From: DASZMX01 sp035551475
Lineage (GTDB): Bacteria > Verrucomicrobiota > Verrucomicrobiia > Limisphaerales > Palsa-1400
Assembly: GCA_035551475.1 (NCBI GenBank)
Contig: DASZMX010000079.1
Coordinates: 1-40,878, forward strand
Direction: 5' to 3'
DNA length: 40,878 nt
A model generated the notes under the pieces. The model had not been told where the DNA came from. It did no database searches and was given only the letters and a program-made list of their open reading frames with translations. The translations under genes and the position numbers were made by a program. Shown in pieces: positions 33,901 to 40,228 of the stretch. Positions within the stretch are counted from its first letter, which is position 1. The number at the start of each line of letters is the position of its first letter.

Positions 33901-34493
33901 CGACCGTGTCCGGCAGCGCGACGACGCACCTCACGTTTCCGGAGCAAACTGCTCCCGGGGCCTACGGGCTGCATTTCGCTGGAAATGATATCTTCGGCGC
34001 GACCGTCGATTACAGCGGCGCATTTACCCTGGTCAGTCCCACCATTTCCGGGACCGTCACCGACACGAACGGCCAGCCCGTCGCCGGAGTGACGGTCGCC
34101 GCCACGAACGGCGCCAGCGCCACGACCGACGCCAATGGCATGTACGTTCTATCTCTGCCGCCGGGATACACCGGTTCGGTCACGCCCTCCCACGGACCGG
34201 CGCTGTTTGTGCCCAGCTCGCGATATTACTCCAACGTCGGCGCGGCCATCACCAACGAAAATTACAGCATGTATGCTTCTCTTTCTCCAGCGCTGCAACC
34301 AGGGGCGACCAACGGAAATCTGTCCTTGAACTGGACGGGCGTCGCCGGGGTCTCCTACGATGTGCAATCGTCCACCAATTTAATTGACTGGAGCTTGCTT
34401 TACACCGTCGGCGGATCGAACGGGCCGATGTCCTTCGCCCTGCCTTCCACCAACGACCCGGCAATGTTTTACCGGCTCAGAGTCAACAACTAG
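27990..34493 (+). CDS. Giant secreted glycine-rich tandem-repeat protein
   Basis: A protein of about 2167 residues with a signal peptide (FLCSLAVFLGAAFLPDATRA, cleavage near residue 29). A short N-terminal beta-rich domain precedes seven tandem units of about 260 residues. Each unit holds Gly runs and the patterns SGGGAIRL..., ISANGG, GGGGGGGRIA and ANWGGAGTIY, then an IDNGG box. After the units come an Ig-like domain (SSAAVSAVDLTFNEMVDPND, about 1930-2015), a CarboxypepD_reg-like domain (ISGTVTDTNGQPVAGVTVAA, about 2020-2065), and a C-terminal module SYDVQSSTNLIDWSLLY...FYRLRVNN. I do not recognise a named family. It is likely a fibrous surface or matrix protein. ATG 27990 is preferred over 27849 because of the signal peptide and promoter. 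It ends 1 nt before the next gene. Confidence 0.88.
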   Translation: MRHVKEGFLCSLAVFLGAAFLPDATRADVFTEDISIGALNTSYEGHAIVVSNATLTVDGAHHFASLLVGDNGRVTHTFYSNGAPAISIPVTNESLILTSAASAALANADVLTNTIVVTSVDGSVFYTNDVDYSVQVAGGNVAQLQLTTNSAIADGATVEVSYTYQFTPSPGLNLSFAGDVRVSPGGSIDADGIGYGPDSGPGAGAHSSLTYFDGSGAGHGGYGGNSSSNAPGGGSYDAWIQPATPGSGGGSSYAGAGGAGGGFIQISALGNVVMDGSISARGGDAEASRAGGGAGGSISIQAASFSGSGALNADGGAGDPAHGGGGGGGRILLQCATNSFAGAITAYGGIGWANGGAGTIYAQVSGQNGALQIDNGGLVTTNTPLALTNTPDVFITGGANVAGSASWNAGNLTISSNSGLFAPAQTLFVLTATNLTIQAGAIVSANHAGSPPNSGVGAGHSYALSPSYPCGGGAYGGAGAAGSITNATGGAPYGLQSSPSALGSGGGHLLPNSIGGSGGGAIKLTAISLVVDGSISADGGNGSGTGGGGGAGGSLWITATNILGRGSFSADGGAGAGTAGGGGGGGRIAIFAGATSFHGKIDARGGGGANWGGAGTILLQTTGFNPTNQLTLDNGGNRGGMTLLQTSPLTDVLVTNGAVGAPQNGSTFRNLVIRSNSFLGLGAGAVGSLNLQCNGSVTIDQGGGIVADAVSSAYFGGFGAGGFSTSFPYPGSGGGNAGPGGNSVSNIVIGGAVVYSPTQGYSGAGLPGGGYSPYSVGGVGGGVLQLTVQQALVNNGIISANGGAGTGSGGGGGAGGSLNLTAVTISGSGAMSANGGSGAGNIGGGGGGGAVLLAFNSNSFNGTISAYGGGGANSGGAGFIEFKTNQTGGIKLIIDNNGAAAPPSPLNITGIQVDLTLRHGAAAYLSAGASYGNVTLSSNASLILSNAATAITLTINRNLVVQSNAFITSDGFGYSSAAGPSPGRPGTLASLYPCGGGAHGGYGGAGNPGATPGGSAYDNFLAPTQAGSGGGSYTTFSIGGYGGGAVRLNVTGNFQLDGSLSANGAGGLGIGGGGGGGGSINIATGGFSGAGSLSANGGNGVSGIGGGGGGGCIAISFTSNSFAGAISAAGGSGANWGGPGAIYFHTNLTGKALLVLDNGGHVGPSTPLPLGGQYSLTLRNGAAASLDSGTSVILGNLLIQSNGWLHPGRSENIAVLNCATATIQAGGGVGADGYGAAPGAGNGAGRSASDSRFFSCSGGSYGGFGAAGSSNVLGGGAYGSSSNPSGPGSGGGGYTPYSSGGSGGGGLTFQITGLLQVDGAISANGSDGSGSGGGGGSGGSILLTVGGLAGSGSISANGGSGAAHGGGGGGGRIAANFTSNAFAGHFSAYGGGGANWGGAGTIYSKTNSQAFAQLNIDNGGNSGTNTMFDNQTMDIVVQGNAVAVAPVSSATFRTLRVRTNSALVSQPFTVETSIVSLGDFTVEAGGLLSADSRGYGTESGPGAGKHIAGFTGGGGYGGYGGGSVFDGGVYGAANLPNDVGSGGVRSPTGAGASGGGGWRITVNYPATLTLNGAITANGGASDFGGGGAGGGIQINAPVFTGSGLIAAIGGTSGAGGGGGGGRIAVYCISNRFTGQYTATGGDGVLAGGAGTVALGSFFQQGQVDKLFIDNAGLMGAPTLLNATNANYNLMSLTLSGGAVVEPLMPLPLLSNLVINPGAMLASLAPTSTLTVTVLRTASIAAGGSISADAAGFPQTNGPGLGLSGAGEGSGGGYGGIGGATHGGVAGGTNYGSATQPADFGSGGGAGSGGAAGGSEGGGAIRLMVGGTLDLEGSLTAEGGAALQDNAGGGSGGSLWLSANALTGAGSITANGAPGEFHGGGGAGGRIALYIPSNSWTGLITANGAGLGQSGSVNFSTNAENFAVIGQSPAGTSSAAVSAVDLTFNEMVDPNDAAHWTISLTGPAGAVTGLAATVSGSATTHLTFPEQTAPGAYGLHFAGNDIFGATVDYSGAFTLVSPTISGTVTDTNGQPVAGVTVAATNGASATTDANGMYVLSLPPGYTGSVTPSHGPALFVPSSRYYSNVGAAITNENYSMYASLSPALQPGATNGNLSLNWTGVAGVSYDVQSSTNLIDWSLLYTVGGSNGPMSFALPSTNDPAMFYRLRVNN
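28510..33740 (+). repeat. Seven tandem protein-coding repeat units, about 780 bp each
   Basis: The repeat box corresponding to ANWGGAGTI starts at 29046, 29814, 30603, 31389, 32169, 32919 and 33699, with spacings of 768, 789, 786, 780, 750 and 780 bp. The units are clear at protein level; the DNA has diverged apart from GGC-rich runs. Unit 7 is the most divergent (GLGQSGSV in place of WGGAGTI), and unit 6 lacks the AN pair. Confidence 0.85.
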
Positions 34494-34494
34494 A

Positions 34495-35367
34495 ATGCGT
34501 GTTTTAATCATCGGCTGCGGCTATGTGGGCCGCCCTCTCGGCTTGGAGCTGGCCCGGCTGGGGCATGAAGTCTTCGGCTTGCGGCGCACCGCGGTTGATC
34601 CCGGCGAAAGCCTTCCCTGCTTCACCGGCGATGTCGCCGTCCTCGATGACCTGAAGAAGCTGCCCGGGCCCTTCGATTGGGTTGTCAATACTGTTTCTTC
34701 CAGCAAAGGCGGCGTGGAGGATTATCAGCGCGCTTATTTTGGCGGGACGAAAAATATTCTGGAATGGCTGGGGGCGTGCCCGCCCAAAAAATACGTTTAT
34801 ACCAGCAGCACGAGCGTCTATGCCCAGAACGACGGCTCCATGGTCAAGGAATCCAGCCCAGCCGAGCCGGCCACGGAAACCGGCGTCATCCTGCGCGCCA
34901 CCGAGCAATTGCTTCTCGACGCTGCCAACACCATTAAATTTCCGGCGGTCGTGCTGCGCGTGGCGGGGATTTACGGGCCGGAGCGCGGCCATTTATTCCT
35001 GCAATACTTGCGCGACGAAGCCACCATCGCCGGCCAGGGCGAGCGGCTCATCAACATGATTCATCGCGACGATGTGGCCGGAGCCATCATCGCGGCCTTG
35101 AAAAGCGGGCGGCCCGGCGAAATTTACAACGCGGTCGATGACGAACCGGTGCCGCAGATTCATTTCTTCCGCTGGCTCTCGGAAACGCTGGGCAAAAACA
35201 TGCCGCCCTTTGGCGCCAGCCCCACGGAGCGCAAACGAGGCGTCACCAGCAAGAAAATCAGCAACCGCAAATTGAAGATGGAGTTGGGATACCAATTTCG
35301 CTTTCCGACCTTTCGGCAGGGCTACACCGCTGAGATTCAACGCCTGCAGGATGCCGGGAAATTATGA
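34495..35367 (+). CDS. NAD-dependent epimerase/dehydratase-like SDR protein
   Basis: A 290-residue extended short-chain dehydrogenase-like protein. The Rossmann motif is at the start (RVLIIGCGYVGRPLGLELARLGH, GxxGxxG type), then SSTSVYAQNDG. The usual YxxxK is not clear in this subgroup. Further motifs are VVLRVAGIYGPERG, NMIHRDDVAGAIIAAL and YNAVDDEPVPQ, seen in YeeZ-like epimerases. The ATG at 34495 lies one base after the upstream stop, and homologous starts begin here rather than at 34384, which is inside the previous gene. It may be co-transcribed with the giant protein. The stop overlaps the convergent methyltransferase by 6 nt. Confidence 0.9.
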   Translation: MRVLIIGCGYVGRPLGLELARLGHEVFGLRRTAVDPGESLPCFTGDVAVLDDLKKLPGPFDWVVNTVSSSKGGVEDYQRAYFGGTKNILEWLGACPPKKYVYTSSTSVYAQNDGSMVKESSPAEPATETGVILRATEQLLLDAANTIKFPAVVLRVAGIYGPERGHLFLQYLRDEATIAGQGERLINMIHRDDVAGAIIAALKSGRPGEIYNAVDDEPVPQIHFFRWLSETLGKNMPPFGASPTERKRGVTSKKISNRKLKMELGYQFRFPTFRQGYTAEIQRLQDAGKL

Positions 35368-36846
35368 GCGCGTGAACAATTGCGCCTCGACCTGATGGCC
35401 GTCCGTTCCCACCGGCAGGCGCGTGCGGCCATTCCAGCCCAGGGCCTTTGCCCAAGCCCAAGTTTCGCTCGGCAGCGGACTGCACAGGACGATGCGTCCG
35501 CGTTTCATGTTTCGGCTGGCGTTCTCCAGCAATTGCCGCAGCAGTTTTTCCACATTGCCGCCCTGCACTTTGCGGCCATAGGGCGGATTCGTGATGAGGG
35601 CATTCACGTCCGGAAAACGCAACGCGAGGGCGTCACCCTGGGAAAGGGTCAGGCGCGCGACCCCGGCCAGATTTTCGCGCGCGATTTGCAGAATTTTCGC
35701 GTCGCGATCACTGCCGATTAATTTCGCGTACGGGCCGGCTTGGGCGCGTTCCGCCAATTCCGTGCCCGCGCCGCAAAAAGGATCCCACACCACGTCGTCC
35801 GCGCGCGGCTCGCTCAACGCGGCGAGCGCCGCCGCCAGCGGCGCATGCGTCATGGCCGGCACGGTCTGGCGCAAGTATTGGAAGCGCGTGTCCCGCCAAA
35901 ACCTCGGCAGCAGCTCGATTTCATTTGACAGCAAACGAACTTCCCAAACCGCGCGCTCGGGGCTGTTCAGAAGATCGGGCGCGGCCTCCTGCGCGGCGCG
36001 CACGTAATCGAGCAGTTGCCCGCGCGATGCTTGCGGCAGTTGCAAACGCCACGTCGGCGCGCCCTCGGTGGCGGCCCGCAAAAACGCGCCCGCCTCGCCC
36101 GCCATCGCCGCGGCGAAACCCGCCGGCGCCGCCACGCGGAAAACCATTTCGCTCCACAATCGGCACTTCAGCAATTCATCCAGGCTCCCGCGCAACTTTG
36201 CGTCCACTTGTCCCGGGGCGGTTTCCGAGGCGGCCTCGACCGCCGGAGGTAAATTATCGCGCAGCAGGTCTCCCAGGCCCGACCGGCACCGCAACCGAAT
36301 CGCCGCGCCCTCCCAAATTTTATCACCACGCACGCGCCCTTCGCCGCGCGTTTGTTTGGTCTGGCGCGTTTGCAAGGCGGCGCGCGCCTTGGCCACTTCG
36401 CGCAGAACCAGCGGCGCCACGCTGCGGTTTTGCGACAAGGCCGCTTCGCTGGCGGAACTTCCCACGCGCCCGAGCGCCTCGGCCAAAACGCGCAGTTGAT
36501 CATCGCGTTTTTCTTCGGCCCACAGGGAAATGAGCGCAGCTTCCGCCGCGCTGTCCACGCCTAACCTGCCCAAACCATGAACAACGCTGCGGCGTTCGCC
36601 GCCATCGTGCGTTCGCAAATGCTCCAGCAAAAGAGCGCGCAATGCGGCCATTTCCGAAATATGTCCGGCGTCCGCCAGTTCGCCTAATGCGCGGAGGGCC
36701 GCCCGGTATTGCGCCACACTTTTGGGCTGGCGCAACACGTCCACGAGCAAGGGGACCGCCGCGCCGCCGCGCGCCACGAGGCGCCGCCGCGCGATGCCGG
36801 CCGCTTTTTCATCGTTCGCATCCAGGGCGCCGATCCACGACTCCAT
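35362..36846 (-). CDS. Fusion of HEAT-like repeats and an RNA methyltransferase domain (THUMP/UPF0020 type)
   Basis: Residues about 1-150 consist of HEAT-like alpha repeats (GGAAVPLLVDVLRQPKS, YRAALRALGELADAG, DDQLRVLAEALGRVGSSASE). Residues about 190-310 are a less clear beta/alpha part that could be THUMP-like. From about 335 comes an S-adenosylmethionine-dependent methyltransferase: DDVVWDPFCGAGTELAERA, LIGSDRDAKILQIARENLAG, and the catalytic NPPY motif in ALITNPPYGRKVQGG. The target is probably a base in tRNA or rRNA, as for TrmN/RlmL/TRM11 relatives; this is inference. I chose the ATG at 36846; the frame is open to a TTG at 36864. It follows the phosphoesterase by about 30 nt on the same strand. 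Confidence 0.85.
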   Translation of the reverse strand: MESWIGALDANDEKAAGIARRRLVARGGAAVPLLVDVLRQPKSVAQYRAALRALGELADAGHISEMAALRALLLEHLRTHDGGERRSVVHGLGRLGVDSAAEAALISLWAEEKRDDQLRVLAEALGRVGSSASEAALSQNRSVAPLVLREVAKARAALQTRQTKQTRGEGRVRGDKIWEGAAIRLRCRSGLGDLLRDNLPPAVEAASETAPGQVDAKLRGSLDELLKCRLWSEMVFRVAAPAGFAAAMAGEAGAFLRAATEGAPTWRLQLPQASRGQLLDYVRAAQEAAPDLLNSPERAVWEVRLLSNEIELLPRFWRDTRFQYLRQTVPAMTHAPLAAALAALSEPRADDVVWDPFCGAGTELAERAQAGPYAKLIGSDRDAKILQIARENLAGVARLTLSQGDALALRFPDVNALITNPPYGRKVQGGNVEKLLRQLLENASRNMKRGRIVLCSPLPSETWAWAKALGWNGRTRLPVGTDGHQVEAQLFTRS

Positions 36847-36876
36847 TTCCGAAGCTGTTGTCAAATGAATTATTCC

Positions 36877-37656
36877 TTATACATCGAACACGGTGATTTC
36901 TGGACGGCAGCAGAAACGCACGCGCGTCACGAGATAGCCGATCCCGGGATTCACATATAATGGGCCGCCCGCCGTCTCAAACCAACCCATCTCGTAACGG
37001 CCCACCCAATACGGCACCACCACCGCGCCGAAAAAAGGAATCCGCACCTGGCCGCCATGGGAGTGCCCGGCCAAAATCAGGTCGAAGCGTTGCGAGCGCA
37101 GCCGGTCCGCCATGATCGGATAATGCGCCAGCAGAATATTTTTCACCCCAGGCCGCGGCGGCGGCGCGACCGGCCGGCCTTGCAGGCACGTCGCGCCAGT
37201 CAAACAGATTTTTCCGTCCAGGATGTTTCTTTGCGCGTCCAGCAGCCATGCTCCTCCGCCCCGCGTCAAGGACCGCTGAATCTCACCGAAATCCGCCCCG
37301 CTCCAATAATCGTGATTGCCCGGCGAGCCGTAAATCGGCGCCTTGACCTTGGCCAGGATCGCAAGCGCCTCGGTCAAATAGCGATGCTCTTCCACAATAT
37401 CGCCTGTAAAACACACGACGTCCGGCTGCAGCTTATTGACCTGGCGCACGACGGATTCCAGGTAAGCGGTGTCGCCTTTGTGATGAATGTCCGTGATATG
37501 CACCAGGCGCGCGGTGGGCGTCCCCGTCCCGACTTTGATCCGCCGCACGCGCACCCATTCCGGCTCCAGCCACGCGGCATCCGCGCAGGCCACGAACGGC
37601 GCCAGCGCCAGCGCGCCGAGGAGAAACCGCCTGCGTGTCATCCCGCCGATTTTCAT
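36877..37656 (-). CDS. Tat-exported metallophosphoesterase
   Basis: A 259-residue calcineurin-like phosphoesterase. It has a twin-arginine signal (MTRRRFLLGALALAPFVACADA). The dimetal motifs appear in order: LVHITDIHHKGD (D.H), VVCFTGDIVEEH (GD), YGSPGNHDYWSG (GNHD), LLAHYPIMAD (H) and LAGHSHGGQVRIP (GHxH). This matches the YaeI-like group that hydrolyses phosphodiesters or UDP-2,3-diacylglucosamine-type lipids, but the substrate cannot be read from the sequence. It is divergent from the deacetylase-like gene. Confidence 0.93.
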   Translation of the reverse strand: MKIGGMTRRRFLLGALALAPFVACADAAWLEPEWVRVRRIKVGTGTPTARLVHITDIHHKGDTAYLESVVRQVNKLQPDVVCFTGDIVEEHRYLTEALAILAKVKAPIYGSPGNHDYWSGADFGEIQRSLTRGGGAWLLDAQRNILDGKICLTGATCLQGRPVAPPPRPGVKNILLAHYPIMADRLRSQRFDLILAGHSHGGQVRIPFFGAVVVPYWVGRYEMGWFETAGGPLYVNPGIGYLVTRVRFCCRPEITVFDV

Positions 37657-37726
37657 GGCAACATTCAGCCCGGCATCCTATCACTGTTTGGATGCGAGAG
37701 CCATCCTGTCTTTCGCGTTTGTGTTT

Positions 37727-38590
37727 ATGAAAATCATCACTGACGCGCGCTGTCTGGAATATCGCGCCGCCGGGCATCCGGAACGGCCCGAGCGCATTGC
37801 CGCAACCGTTGCCGCCTTGCGCGCCTCCAGTGTTTTGTCCATCACGTGGGCCGAACCGTCCGCCGCCTCGGACGCCGACATCCTGCGCGCGCACACGCCG
37901 GAGCATTTGCAGCGCGTGGAAGAAGCGCTGGAATTTGACGCGGACACGCCGGCGTTCCCGAACATTGCGGACCACGCGCGCCGCAGCGCGGGGGGAGCCA
38001 TTCAGGCCAGCCAGGCCGCGCGCGCCGGTGAAACGTGTTTCAGCCTGCTGCGCCCGCCCGGCCATCACGCCACCGCTGATCGGGTGATGGGATTCTGCTA
38101 TTTGAACTCCATCGCGATTGCCGCCCTGGCCGCGCAAGCCGCCGGGAGCCCGCGCGTGGCGGTGTTCGATTTTGACGTGCATCACGGCAATGGCACGGAA
38201 GATATTCTTCTCGACAAACCTGGCTGCGCCTTTTTTTCCATTCATCAATTCCCCTGTTACCCCGGCACCGGGCGCGCCAATCGCGGCGGCAATTGCTTTA
38301 ATTATCCGGTCGCTCCCGGAACCATGCGCGGCGATTACCGCGACGTCCTGGCCAGCGCCCTGGCGCAATTGAAAAAATTCAAGCCAGACATGGTGGCGGT
38401 CTCCGCGGGATTCGACGCCTATCGCGGCGACCCGCTGGCGGACGAGCGGCTGGAAGCGGAGGATTATCATTGGCTGGGCGCGTCGATTCGCGGCCTGGGC
38501 GCGCCGTCGTTTAGCATTTTGGAAGGCGGTTACAGCGATGATTTGCCCCAGTTAATCCTCGCCTATTTGTGCGGCCTGGAGGGAAAGTGA
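37727..38590 (+). CDS. Histone-deacetylase-superfamily amidohydrolase (AcuC/HDAC-like)
   Basis: A 287-residue zinc amidohydrolase that would remove acyl groups from proteins or polyamine-like substrates. It starts MKIITDARCLEYRAAGHPERPERI, with the HPE.PERI motif. The catalytic His dyad is in RPPGHHATADRVMGFCYLN (about 108-114), the zinc ligands Asp and His in VFDFDVHHGNGTEDI (about 148-156), the third Asp in SAGFDAYRGDPL (about 228), and the catalytic Tyr in ILEGGYSDD (about 266). The ATG at 37727 is chosen from the family start; the frame extends upstream to 37487 across the phosphoesterase start. UbiX follows 7 nt downstream, suggesting one transcript. Confidence 0.94.
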   Translation: MKIITDARCLEYRAAGHPERPERIAATVAALRASSVLSITWAEPSAASDADILRAHTPEHLQRVEEALEFDADTPAFPNIADHARRSAGGAIQASQAARAGETCFSLLRPPGHHATADRVMGFCYLNSIAIAALAAQAAGSPRVAVFDFDVHHGNGTEDILLDKPGCAFFSIHQFPCYPGTGRANRGGNCFNYPVAPGTMRGDYRDVLASALAQLKKFKPDMVAVSAGFDAYRGDPLADERLEAEDYHWLGASIRGLGAPSFSILEGGYSDDLPQLILAYLCGLEGK

Positions 38591-38597
38591 GAGCCGC

Positions 38598-39152
38598 ATG
38601 AAAATTCTCGTGGCCATGACCGGCGCCAGCGGCGCGCTTTACGCGCAGCGCCTGCTCGATAATCTCGATCCCGCGCAGCATGAAATTCATATTGTCATGA
38701 GCAATTATGCGCGCGCGGTGCTGACCGAGGAATTGCCGGACGGCCTGCGGCTGCGCGACGGCGTCACCACCCACAATCTCAAAAGCATGCATGCGCCGTT
38801 TGCGAGCGGCTCCAATCCGCTCGATGCCATGGTGGTGATTCCCTGCACGATGGGCACGCTCGGGCGCATCGCGCACGGCTTCAGCGAAGATGTTTTGCTC
38901 CGCGCCGCGGACGTCGTTCTGAAAGAAAAGCGGAAGCTCATTCTCGTCCCGCGTGAAACGCCCTTAAGCCTCGTGCATATCAAAAATTTTGAACTCTTGC
39001 TCCTGGCCGGCGCCACCATCATGCCGGCCAACCCGTCATTCTATCATCGCCCGCAGAACATCGAGCAGGTGGTGGATAGCGTCGTGGGGCGCGTGCTCGA
39101 TCATCTCGGCGTGGCGCACACCTTGGTGCCGCGCTGGCAGGAGCCGGAATAA
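38598..39152 (+). CDS. ubiX: UbiX-type flavin prenyltransferase
   Basis: Joins a dimethylallyl group to FMN to make the prenylated flavin used by UbiD-type decarboxylases. The 184-residue protein shows the family's flavin-binding start ILVAMTGASGALYAQRLLD, and IHIVMSNYARAV, VVIPCTMGTLGRIAHG, RKLILVPRETPLSLVHI and PANPSFYHRPQNIEQVVD. No ubiD gene lies in the window. It is 7 nt after the HDAC-like gene, with AGAG upstream of the ATG. The stop abuts the convergent mobA stop. Confidence 0.95.
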   Translation: MKILVAMTGASGALYAQRLLDNLDPAQHEIHIVMSNYARAVLTEELPDGLRLRDGVTTHNLKSMHAPFASGSNPLDAMVVIPCTMGTLGRIAHGFSEDVLLRAADVVLKEKRKLILVPRETPLSLVHIKNFELLLLAGATIMPANPSFYHRPQNIEQVVDSVVGRVLDHLGVAHTLVPRWQEPE

Positions 39153-39713
39153 TTAAAAATCCGCGGGCGAATTAAGATTCCGATAAAGCGCCCGCTCCGC
39201 TGCGGGCACGGCGTAGGTTTGCATTTGCCCCGCCTCCACTAGCCGGCGCACCAGGATTTGCAGGGCTCGTTCGTCGCGCGCCAGCGCCTCATTTGCGGCG
39301 AGGCCGGCCTCCCGCGGATAAATCGCGCACAACGGTTCAAACCGCCCGTCCATCACTGGCGCCACGCCGACACCCGGGCGGCGCATGGTCAGCAATTGAG
39401 CCAAATGCCGCGACCTCATCCACGGCAGATCGACGGCCAGCGCCAGCAAATGTGGGGCGCGCAAATTCGTGAGCGCCGCCGCCAACCCGCTCAACGGCCC
39501 CCGTGATGGCGGTAGGTCAGCCACGAATCCCAGTCCTTCAGGAATCCAGTCCGGGCGCGTTCGTCCTGAAATCCATAGAGCGGCCGGCCCCAACTCTTGC
39601 AACAACCGCGTCTGCCGTCGCCACAGCGGCTCGCCTTCCCACAAGAGCGTGGCTTTGTCCCGCCCCATGCGGCGCGATTCCCCACCTGTCAAGACTACGG
39701 CCTCCCACGTCAT
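39153..39713 (-). CDS. mobA: MobA-like molybdenum cofactor guanylyltransferase
   Basis: A 186-residue nucleotidyltransferase of the MobA/MobA-like family. It has the signature LTGGESRRMGRDKATLLWEGEPL (GG.S.RMG.DKA), FVADLPPSRGPLSGLAAAL, LLALAVDLPWMRS (the metal-binding D.P) and PLCAIYPREAG. It probably attaches GMP to molybdopterin. The start overlaps the stop of the upstream MOSC gene by ATGA, so the two are coupled. The start context is a plain ATG at 39713. Confidence 0.92.
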   Translation of the reverse strand: MTWEAVVLTGGESRRMGRDKATLLWEGEPLWRRQTRLLQELGPAALWISGRTRPDWIPEGLGFVADLPPSRGPLSGLAAALTNLRAPHLLALAVDLPWMRSRHLAQLLTMRRPGVGVAPVMDGRFEPLCAIYPREAGLAANEALARDERALQILVRRLVEAGQMQTYAVPAAERALYRNLNSPADF

Positions 39714-40171
39714 GCTGCGCCCACGCGCAACGCGCCATCGCTCAAAATCACGGCCCGCAACCCGCCGCGTCCCCGCAGAAATTCATGCGCCCCGGGCGCC
39801 CACGCGCCGTCCATCCAATGGCACGGCGCGCATTCCTCCGTGCCGCGAAAGCGCACGCCTTGCAGCTCAAATTCTGTCCCGATGCGGCGTTTCAAATCGT
39901 CATCGGCCAGAATCACATTGCGGCGAAACACCGACGGCGGTTTTTGCACGCCGGGAAAGGCGCGGCAAATCTCCTCATACGTCTCCGCGGAAAAAAAGGT
40001 GATCTGGCCGCGATAATTCTCTTTGTGGCCGAAGAAGCGGTCGCCGCAGATGCCCTTTCCCGCCCGGCATTGCAACTCGGCCGTCTCAATCATCGGATGC
40101 GTCCCCGCGGGATGCCCGTGATGTCCAAAAAAATTGTGCCCCGCTGAAATGTAAAGGCTCCGGATTTCCAT
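39710..40171 (-). CDS. MOSC domain protein
   Basis: A 153-residue molybdenum cofactor sulfurase C-terminal (MOSC) protein. It shows IRSLYISAGHNFFGHHG, KGICGDRFFGHKENYRGQITFFS (GDR), FRRNVILADDDL, LQGVRFRGTEECAPCHWM (with the Cys usual in MOSC proteins) and FLRGRGGLRAVIL. It may take part in cofactor maturation or sulfur transfer, consistent with the coupled MobA. The ATG is at 40171. Confidence 0.9.
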   Translation of the reverse strand: MEIRSLYISAGHNFFGHHGHPAGTHPMIETAELQCRAGKGICGDRFFGHKENYRGQITFFSAETYEEICRAFPGVQKPPSVFRRNVILADDDLKRRIGTEFELQGVRFRGTEECAPCHWMDGAWAPGAHEFLRGRGGLRAVILSDGALRVGAA

Positions 40172-40228
40172 GCCGTCGTCTCATTCTCGTTTTTTTTGCC
40201 CGGCGCGTCAAGGGCGCCGCGATGGTTG

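Noticed and set aside
37433..38470. 345-codon minus-strand ORF opposite the HDAC-like gene
   Set aside because: The sense frame carries all HDAC catalytic motifs; the antisense translation has none.
40172..40228. Hairpin-like GGCGCC and GCGCCGGGC with an A8 run between RDD and MOSC genes
   Set aside because: In the direction of transcription (minus) the run is A, not T, so it is not an intrinsic terminator.
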